Assembly: GCA_021775275.1 (NCBI GenBank)
Contig: JAJFIE010000137.1
Location: 1 to 10,533 of the forward strand
Source of the DNA: Rhodospirillales bacterium
Lineage (GTDB): Bacteria; Pseudomonadota; Alphaproteobacteria; Rhodospirillales; Casp-alpha2
Reading direction: 5' to 3'
DNA length: 10,533 nucleotides
The position numbers and the translations under genes were made by a program. The notes under the pieces were generated by a model. The model did no database searches. It saw only the letters and a program-made list of their open reading frames with translations, and was not told the origin of the DNA. Of the stretch, positions 5,661-10,533 are shown in pieces; the first letter of the stretch is position 1; each line of letters opens with the position of its first letter.

Positions 5661-7006
5661 CTCCACGGATAGGGACTGTTGGAGACAGGGTGCAACCTGC
5701 CTTCGGCGAATCGTGAGAAGCGGAACGGCTCAAGCAATGCAGCGCCCTTGCCCATGATGTCGTCGGCGACCAGGGCGCCAACACCGATCATCTTGAAACC
5801 ATGGTTGGAGTCGGCGATGAAGTAGGCGTTTTCGTGAAACCGGTCAAACACCGGGAAACTGTCGGGCGTGAAGGAGCCAATGCCACCGGAAGGTTCCTTG
5901 CCAAACTTGCCGCTCTGCCCTTCAAAACGCTTCTGACAGTGGGCCAGCGCCGAGCACCACATGTGGGCGAACTCAGGCCCGACCACGAAATCCGGGCTCT
6001 CGGGTCCATAAGGATCAACGGCGACTTTATCCGGGTCCTGCTCAACCGGAAATGGCATGGCGCCACCCTGCACACCGTTGAAGTGGAAGTCCGGCTTATA
6101 GTAGATGCCCCACGGCTCATCGGTGATCAGCGAACCATCCACGTCGGATATCAACGGCGCATCCGTGTCCACATGAATCACCGGCGGCATGCCACCTTCG
6201 TTGTTTTTCAGGAAGTTAGGATCAACGCCCAGGGTGCCTTCCTGTAGGCTCCAGTAAATCCACATGGGAACATTATGAATGGTCCCGTCCGCACCTTTGA
6301 CATCAATGGTTTTCGGCAGCTCCATCATATCCCAGACCTGCTTGGCCCACGGCCCGACACCGATGATGAGTTGCTCGCACTCGATCACGCCCTTGGAGGT
6401 CTCGACGGCAGAAACGGATTTTCCGGAATACTGGAATCCCTTGACCTCGACACCGGACATGATGCGTGCGCCGACGCTTTCGGCTTTTTCCGCCAGCCCA
6501 TACATGGCCTTGGTGTTGTTGGCGTAACCGCCTTTCTTTTCATGCAATACCGACGTGATGCCCTTGGCCTGCCAGTCGTCGAAAACACCCTTCATGTAGG
6601 TGGTGCAATCGGCTTCGCCTTCAATGAAGTCAGACTCGTAGCCAATGGCTTTCTGTTGTTGATAGATTTCCGCAACATCGGCATGCATGCCTTCATGGCT
6701 GATTTGCATGTAGCCGACTGCATTGTACGAAAATGCTTCCGGATCGCTTTCCCACACCGAAACACTGTGCGCCATCAATTCGCGCATGGCCGGTTGGTAG
6801 TAGTTGTTGCGCACCACGCCGCAGGCAATGCCGCTGGCGCCCGAGGCAATCGCCGACTTGTCGATAATCAGGATGTCGCACACCTCGTCGGTATTGCGAA
6901 CGTCCTTGCCTTGTGCCTGCAAATGCTTGCCAAGGTGCCATGCCGTAGACAGGCCGTGAATGCCGGCTCCAATAATCAGGTATGTCGCGCGCGTCGGGAA
7001 AGCCAT
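5657..7006 (-). CDS. FAD-dependent oxidoreductase, sarcosine/dimethylglycine oxidase type (DAO fold)
   Basis: This 449-residue flavoenzyme has an N-terminal Rossmann motif GAGIHG (13-18). The ribose-binding acidic residue is D49, after a strand DILII. Next come the SGASG flavin-contact loop (55-59) and GVVRNNYYQPAMREL (63-77). The C-terminal NHGFKMIGVG (401-410) closes the FAD site as in sarcosine oxidase beta-subunits. The distance from GxGxxG to the acidic residue is longer than usual because of an insertion (about 27-43). The family oxidises N-methyl or secondary amines such as sarcosine or dimethylglycine, giving formaldehyde or a methylene adduct. The ATG has AAAGGA at 8 nt. It is the last gene of the minus cluster, 176 bp after the MAPEG gene, so it may have its own promoter. 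The substrate is inferred from context. Confidence 0.87.
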   Translation of the reverse strand: MAFPTRATYLIIGAGIHGLSTAWHLGKHLQAQGKDVRNTDEVCDILIIDKSAIASGASGIACGVVRNNYYQPAMRELMAHSVSVWESDPEAFSYNAVGYMQISHEGMHADVAEIYQQQKAIGYESDFIEGEADCTTYMKGVFDDWQAKGITSVLHEKKGGYANNTKAMYGLAEKAESVGARIMSGVEVKGFQYSGKSVSAVETSKGVIECEQLIIGVGPWAKQVWDMMELPKTIDVKGADGTIHNVPMWIYWSLQEGTLGVDPNFLKNNEGGMPPVIHVDTDAPLISDVDGSLITDEPWGIYYKPDFHFNGVQGGAMPFPVEQDPDKVAVDPYGPESPDFVVGPEFAHMWCSALAHCQKRFEGQSGKFGKEPSGGIGSFTPDSFPVFDRFHENAYFIADSNHGFKMIGVGALVADDIMGKGAALLEPFRFSRFAEGRLHPVSNSPYPWS

Positions 7007-7153
7007 GAAGTCGTTCCTTTACCATCGTCCCCGGTTCCGTCGGACCATCCGCGCGGGAACCTGTGGGTATCCAATTTGATAAGGGAAATGTGCGCCTGTT
7101 GGAAATGGAACCATAGGTTTTTAGCGACTCCGATTTCACCAAAAACGACTATT

Positions 7154-7192
7154 CGGTTAAAATCTCTCGGCTAAAATCTAGGCTAAAACCCA
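7154..7192. repeat. Three imperfect 12-14-bp tandem repeats at the end of the MAPEG gene
   Basis: CGGTTAAAATCTCT (7154-7167), CGGCTAAAATCTA (7168-7180) and GGCTAAAACCCA (7181-7192) follow each other. The last copy contains the MAPEG stop codon (7183-7185). The unit may have spread by slippage from the gene end into the 176-bp spacer before the FAD oxidase gene. No terminator-like hairpin is present. Confidence 0.4.
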
Positions 7193-7584
7193 ATAAACCG
7201 TGCGACGTTATAAAGAGCCGCGCCGCCGATGACGAGCCAGGTTCCCATGACGCCGAGGAAGCGCCCGACCGACTGACCGGTGGAGACGCCAAGGCCGTAG
7301 ACGTGAAACAGACGCGCGCCCACCAAAACCAAGCCCATAGTGTGCATAAGCTCAGGTTCCGCATCGTTCAACTCGGCCAATATCATCAGGATCAGCGCCA
7401 GAGGAACGTATTCGGTGAAGTTGCCGTGGATACGGATGGCCTTACCCAGTTGCGGATCTCCACCATCAAACAGGCCAATTTTTGCCCGATAACGGTTCAG
7501 AATCACATGGGCGCTCAACGGAAGAACAAAGAGCCCAAGAATACCGGCATACAGCCCCGTGATTGCGACGTTTTCGAGTGCCAT
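7183..7584 (-). CDS. MAPEG family membrane protein
   Basis: This 133-residue, four-helix membrane protein belongs to the MAPEG superfamily (microsomal glutathione transferase/FLAP-like). Family residues are in place: R51, G54-N55, E58 and P61 in RIHGNFTEYVPLALI, then E71, G84, and A90-R91 with H94 in GARLFHVYG. Helices lie at about 6-28, 56-72, 79-100 and 108-128. A longer frame opens at 7668, but the 28 extra residues are polar, unlike the family and overlap the VOC gene end. The ATG at 7584 with AAAGGG 10 nt upstream gives the normal MAPEG length. Glutathione-dependent detoxification is known for some members, while most bacterial ones are uncharacterised. It sits 80 bp after the VOC gene. 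Confidence 0.88.
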   Translation of the reverse strand: MALENVAITGLYAGILGLFVLPLSAHVILNRYRAKIGLFDGGDPQLGKAIRIHGNFTEYVPLALILMILAELNDAEPELMHTMGLVLVGARLFHVYGLGVSTGQSVGRFLGVMGTWLVIGGAALYNVARFIGF

Positions 7585-7664
7585 TTTTCCGTTGCCCTTT
7601 CTTGGCCTTTCCCTGAGTTCTCTAATGATGGTGAGGCAATAGGCCGGGGGGGTCAAGGCGCGGA

Positions 7665-8105
7665 TCAATCTTTCGGTAATGGAACATCCGGCACCCAGAG
7701 ATAGCCATCGTCATCAAGCAGGTAAACTTCGCGCAACCCGTGAGGCTTGTCCATGGAACCAGCCAACACCGTGCAGCCTCGCTCATTGGCCCGGGCCTCG
7801 GCCAAATCGGGGTCGCAACCATGCAGACGCAGTTCAACACCAATGCCACGCGGGATGTCAGGATTCAGGCTGCCCGACAGGGGATGATTGTTGTAGGTAT
7901 GATCGGTGTGCAACATCCACTCGGCGTCATATCCGCGCAGCACGGCGAAATCCGCATCTGAATACACGATTTCCGCCTGCAACACATCGGTCTGGAAAGC
8001 CAATGCGCGGTCCATATCCCGGACCAGAATATTGACGCCGAAACCCTTTAATGAACGCCCGTAATCGTCCGCGGGCATCCAGGGTTCGCCCTCACGCGCT
8101 TTCAT
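7665..8105 (-). CDS. VOC (glyoxalase/bleomycin-resistance fold) protein
   Basis: This 146-residue protein has the two beta-alpha-beta-beta-beta halves of the vicinal-oxygen-chelate fold. The first half is GFGVNILVRDMDRALAFQTD through ADFAVLRG (21-58). The second is RGIGVELRLHGCD through REVYLLDDDGYLWVP (86-139). E91 and E126 are candidate metal ligands. The frame is open further upstream into the methyltransferase gene. The ATG at 8105, preceded by GGAGGG (8115-8120) at 9 nt, is the correct start and gives a standard single-domain length. It lies 16 bp after the methyltransferase stop, so the two are co-transcribed. Members act on glutathione adducts, dioxygenase substrates or antibiotics. 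Here an aldehyde or glutathione-adduct role is only a guess. Confidence 0.88.
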   Translation of the reverse strand: MKAREGEPWMPADDYGRSLKGFGVNILVRDMDRALAFQTDVLQAEIVYSDADFAVLRGYDAEWMLHTDHTYNNHPLSGSLNPDIPRGIGVELRLHGCDPDLAEARANERGCTVLAGSMDKPHGLREVYLLDDDGYLWVPDVPLPKD

Positions 8106-8121
8106 TGTGTCTGGCCCTCCA

Positions 8122-9669
8122 TCATACATTGGAATCGGGGAAACTGACCTTACGTTTTTCAATGAATTCGCATAATGCTTCATCGACGCCCGGGTCTATG
8201 GCCGGCGCCTCATAGGATGCGAGCATTTCCTTGTAGATCTTGTTGGCGCGCTGTGCGGCATCGAGCGCCCCCTCCGATTCCCATTGCTCGAATGAATTGT
8301 AGTCAGCAACCTTGGATGAATAGAACCCGTTTTCAAAGTTCCGTCGGGTGTGGGCGCAACCGAGGTAGTGATTACCCGGTCCAACCTCACGAACGGCATC
8401 CATAGCCTGTCCTTCATCGCTTAAATCGATTCCCTGGGACAGTTTCTGCATCATCCCAAGCTGATCCGCATCCATGATGAATTTCTCGTAACTGGATGAC
8501 AAACCGCCTTCAAGCCAACCTGCGCCATGCAGGACGAAGTTCACGCCACACATGACCGTCGGCCAGATAGACTGTGCACTCTCATACGCCGCCTGTGCAT
8601 CGGGAACTTTTGATGTGCAGAGCGAGCCACCGGAGCGGAAAGGAATACCCAGCCTGCGCATAAGCTGCGATGCGGTGCTCACCACAATGGTTGGCTCGGG
8701 CGTGCCGAAGGTGGGCGCGCCTGATTGCATGGACATGGAACTGGAAAACAGCCCCGCCACCACCGGCGCGCCGGGGCGGATGAGCTGCGTTAGCGCCGTG
8801 CCTGCCATGGCTTCCGCCAACGCCTGGGCCAGGGTACCCGCAGGTGATACCGGTCCCATGGCGCCGGAAATAATGAACGGCGTAACGATACAGGCCTGAT
8901 TATTGCGGGCGTATACCTTGAGCGCCGCCAGCATGGTGTCGTCAAAGGTCATCGGTGAGTTGGCGTTGATCAGGCTGATGCAAACCGTATTCTGATCAAC
9001 GAAATCCTCGCCAAACAGGACCTTGCACATATCCACGGTGTCCTGTGCGCGCTCACCGGCCGTGACAGAGCCCATGAACGGTTTATCCGAATACCGCATG
9101 TGGGAATAGACCATGTCGAAATGACGCTTGTTCACGGGCAGATCAACAGGCTCGCAGACCGTGCCGCCCGAATGATGAATATAGGGCGACATGTAGGCCA
9201 GCTTCACAAAATTCCGGAAGTCATCAATGGTGCCGTATCGGCGGCCTTCATCGAGGTTGCGAATGAAGGGAGGACCGTAAACAGGGGCAAATACAGTATT
9301 GCCGCCGCCTATTTGAACATTACGCGCAGGGTTGCGTGCATATTGGGTGAACTCGCGAGGCGCTGTTTTCAGCAGCTCGCGCAACATGCCCTTGGGAAAC
9401 CGCACACGTTCGCCGTCAACATCAGCCCCGGCATCTTTCCAGATACCCAGGACTTCTGCATCATCACGGAACTCGATACCGATTTCCTGTAAAATGGTGT
9501 CAGCATTGTTCTCAATGGTGACAAGGCCCTCTTCACTGCAAAGTTCCAGATAGGGAATCTTGCGTGAGATATAGGGTGCAGCCTCGACCTTGGCTCCCTC
9601 GCGTAGCGCCCTTCGCGCATCACGTCCGCCACCCCGGTTCCGCCGACCACCTTCTGCAACGTCGTTCAT
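8122..9669 (-). CDS. MttB-family (trimethylamine methyltransferase-like) protein, non-pyrrolysine
   Basis: This 515-residue protein belongs to the MttB superfamily of corrinoid-type methyltransferases, which fold as TIM barrels. Recognisable segments are GLVTIENNADTILQEIGIEF near 48-67, VFAPVYGPPFIRNLDEG near 127-143, a central GAMGPVSPAGTLAQALAE and the C-terminal VGPGNHYLGCAHT (429-441). Archaeal trimethylamine MttB carries pyrrolysine at an in-frame UAG. Here there is no internal UAG, so it is a non-Pyl member. Characterised non-Pyl members demethylate glycine betaine, proline betaine, carnitine or butyrobetaine onto a corrinoid protein. No corrinoid partner is in view. The N-terminus (about 1-30) is basic, Gly/Arg-rich and probably disordered. 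ATG at 9669 has GGGAGA 5 nt upstream. It is the first gene of the minus cluster. Confidence 0.88.
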   Translation of the reverse strand: MNDVAEGGRRNRGGGRDARRALREGAKVEAAPYISRKIPYLELCSEEGLVTIENNADTILQEIGIEFRDDAEVLGIWKDAGADVDGERVRFPKGMLRELLKTAPREFTQYARNPARNVQIGGGNTVFAPVYGPPFIRNLDEGRRYGTIDDFRNFVKLAYMSPYIHHSGGTVCEPVDLPVNKRHFDMVYSHMRYSDKPFMGSVTAGERAQDTVDMCKVLFGEDFVDQNTVCISLINANSPMTFDDTMLAALKVYARNNQACIVTPFIISGAMGPVSPAGTLAQALAEAMAGTALTQLIRPGAPVVAGLFSSSMSMQSGAPTFGTPEPTIVVSTASQLMRRLGIPFRSGGSLCTSKVPDAQAAYESAQSIWPTVMCGVNFVLHGAGWLEGGLSSSYEKFIMDADQLGMMQKLSQGIDLSDEGQAMDAVREVGPGNHYLGCAHTRRNFENGFYSSKVADYNSFEQWESEGALDAAQRANKIYKEMLASYEAPAIDPGVDEALCEFIEKRKVSFPDSNV

Positions 9670-9674
9670 TGTTT

Positions 9675-9680
9675 TCTCCC
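9675..9680 (-). promoter_or_regulatory. Shine-Dalgarno site of the MttB-like gene
   Basis: GGGAGA on the minus strand lies 5 nt before the ATG at 9669. It supports this start over internal methionines and keeps the unusual Gly/Arg-rich N-terminus in the protein. Confidence 0.6.
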
Positions 9681-9706
9681 GATCAAACGGTCCAGGATCG
9701 CACTAT

Positions 9707-9730
9707 GAAATATATGGGGAAATATATGGG
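9707..9730. promoter_or_regulatory. Perfect 12-bp tandem repeat upstream of the MttB-like gene
   Basis: GAAATATATGGG occurs at 9707-9718 and, with no gap, at 9719-9730. It lies 38-61 bp upstream of the MttB-like ATG, overlapping the expected promoter. The 12-bp period is near one helical turn, and the core ATATAT is like the repeats before padR, though the flanks differ. It is a candidate operator for the demethylation cluster. The repeat is seen; the function is inferred. Confidence 0.5.
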
Positions 9731-9883
9731 ATATGCGCCCCGATCCGGAATTGCCCAGTGAATTTATCCCCTGATTGCTTCATGTACCGAACCTCACCAT
9801 TAACCACTGCTCCACAGTCGTCCCAAAGTAGCCCAAGAACGCCACGTCACTGTGTCATAGCCAGTATGTCTTATATAGGCGTG

Positions 9884-9931
9884 TTTGCGATACCGTTTGT
9901 CGCAAAATTGCTAGCAATGCCCTGTATCGCA
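9884..9931. promoter_or_regulatory. Clustered inverted repeats upstream of etfB
   Basis: Three perfect inverted repeats overlap here. TTTGCGA (9884-9890) pairs with TCGCAAA (9900-9906). TGCGATAC (9886-9893) pairs with GTATCGCA (9924-9931). ATTGCTAGCAAT (9907-9918) is a 12-bp palindrome. The first two share bases and so are alternative pairings. They end 46 bp before the etfB ATG and could be regulator sites or a leader RNA that switches fold. There is no U-tract to suggest a terminator. Confidence 0.45.
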
Positions 9932-9977
9932 CCGTACATTCCGCCGTCGCTTTAATATTTTTCGTGGGTGGATATCT

Positions 9978-10533
9978 ATGAAGGTTCTTATACCAGTGAA
10001 GCGCGTTATTGACGCGAACATCAAGGTTCGGGTTAAGGGCGATCAATCGGGCGTTGAAACCAACAACGTCAAGATGGCCATGAACCCGTTTTGTGAAATC
10101 GCCGTAGAAGAAGCAGTGCGGATGAAAGAGTCCGGTGCTGCGGAAGAGATTATTGCAGTAACGGCAGGGCCGTTGCAATCGCAGGAAACTCTTCGCACGG
10201 CACTGGCTATGGGTGCTGACCGCGCCATCCTCATCGAAACAGATGAGGTGTTGGAACCTCTTGCCATCGCCAAACTTCTAAAAGCCGTGGTTGCAAAAGA
10301 AAACCCGGGCATGGTCATCATGGGCAAACAGGCCATCGATGGCGATAACAACCAGACCGGCCAGATGCTGGCCGCCATGCTGGGTTGGTCGCAAGGTACT
10401 TTTGTTTCCAAAATCGAGGGCTCGGGCGAGACCATTAACGTGACCCGCGAGGTGGATGCAGGGCTTGAGACGGTTACGCTGAAGATGCCGGCGGTTGTCA
10501 CCGTGGACCTGCGTCTCAACGAGCCGCGTTATG
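9978..10533 (+). CDS. etfB: Electron transfer flavoprotein beta-subunit (3' end cut by window)
   Basis: This encodes the beta-subunit of ETF, which with EtfA binds FAD and AMP and carries electrons from acyl-CoA and N-methyl-amine dehydrogenases to ETF:quinone oxidoreductase. The 185 codons present are open to the right edge and include [19 protein letters not shown] (1-19), [19 protein letters not shown] (30-48), [18 protein letters not shown], and the ETF-beta signature [20 protein letters not shown] (155-174) followed by LRLNEPRY. The ATG has GGGTGGA 5 nt upstream. etfA is expected next. It is divergent from the MttB-like gene. Mammalian sarcosine and dimethylglycine dehydrogenases use ETF, so a link to the FAD enzyme is reasonable, though etfAB is also a general housekeeping pair. 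Confidence 0.95.
   Translation, partial: MKVLIPVKRVIDANIKVRVKGDQSGVETNNVKMAMNPFCEIAVEEAVRMKESGAAEEIIAVTAGPLQSQETLRTALAMGADRAILIETDEVLEPLAIAKLLKAVVAKENPGMVIMGKQAIDGDNNQTGQMLAAMLGWSQGTFVSKIEGSGETINVTREVDAGLETVTLKMPAVVTVDLRLNEPRY

Larger units (their letters stand above)
9670..9977. other. Divergent promoter region between the MttB-like gene and etfB
   Basis: This 308-bp gene-free stretch lies between two divergently transcribed genes. It contains the 12-bp tandem repeat near the methyltransferase gene and a cluster of inverted repeats (9884-9931) near etfB. Between them (about 9735-9880) I see no strong signal; a TATATA at 9872-9877 could be a -10 element, but no convincing -35 pairs with it. 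No gene or RNA is recognised. Confidence 0.6.

Noticed and set aside
7033..7061. GGTTCC/GGAACC inverted repeat in the FAD oxidase leader
   Set aside because: It has a 6-bp arm with a 17-nt gap, which is expected fairly often by chance. No other support for a regulator site was seen.
6275..7174. Plus-strand 299-codon frame opposite the FAD oxidase gene
   Set aside because: It lies antisense to a gene with clear flavoprotein motifs and has no recognisable domain. It is a codon-bias shadow.
8106..8183. Upstream extension of the VOC gene by 26 codons
   Set aside because: It would overlap the methyltransferase gene end, lies outside the VOC fold, and lacks the strong GGAGGG site that precedes the ATG at 8105.
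8122..9669. Pyrrolysine-containing MttB
   Set aside because: The whole 515-codon frame is read without any internal UAG, and no pyl genes are in the window.

Overview
The window looks like chromosomal DNA of a proteobacterium, most likely an alphaproteobacterium. This rests on the proteobacterial type of the ETF beta-subunit, the RND adaptor next to a PadR regulator, the solitary PhnD-like and GFA proteins, the MttB-family/FAD-oxidase gene neighbourhood, and a moderate-to-high GC content with AT-rich intergenic stretches. This is judged from remembered family resemblance, not from a search. No rRNA, tRNA, CRISPR array, transposase or phage gene is visible.

Layout. (1) Positions 1-1633, minus strand: a padR-type repressor gene overlaps by 4 bp the gene for an RND/HlyD efflux adaptor, which runs off the left edge. 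(2) Positions 1634-2393: a 760-bp gene-free stretch with paired AT-rich direct repeats ahead of padR, a MITE/REP-like imperfect inverted repeat (1962-2078), and two blocks of GTNNAC hexamers at about 10-bp spacing (2151-2200 and 2280-2305). (3) Positions 2394-3302, minus strand: a membrane diiron protein of the fatty-acid desaturase family. (4) Positions 3521-5660, plus strand: a tight three-gene operon (XRE-type regulator, GFA/CENP-V zinc protein, PhnD-like binding protein without a signal peptide). (5) Positions 5657-9669, minus strand: an MttB-family methyltransferase, a VOC/glyoxalase-fold protein, a MAPEG membrane protein and an FAD-dependent oxidase/dehydrogenase of the sarcosine/dimethylglycine oxidase type. 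The last of these converges on the plus operon so closely that the stop codons overlap. (6) Positions 9978-10533, plus strand: etfB, divergent from the methyltransferase and cut by the right edge.

Working model (inference). Positions 3500-10533 read as a methylated-amine (betaine-like) demethylation locus. The MttB-family protein would remove a methyl group from a quaternary or tertiary amine, and the FAD enzyme would oxidatively demethylate the product, passing electrons to ETF or oxygen. GFA, MAPEG and VOC proteins, all from families with glutathione or aldehyde links, would deal with formaldehyde or other reactive by-products. The PhnD-like protein and the XRE regulator could provide ligand sensing. 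No corrinoid protein, corrinoid reactivase, tetrahydrofolate enzyme or amine transporter is in the window, so the methyl acceptor and the real substrate are open. The most unusual non-coding signals are the phased GTNNAC array, the MITE-like element beside it, and the clustered repeats and palindromes in the mttB-like/etfB divergent promoter region.
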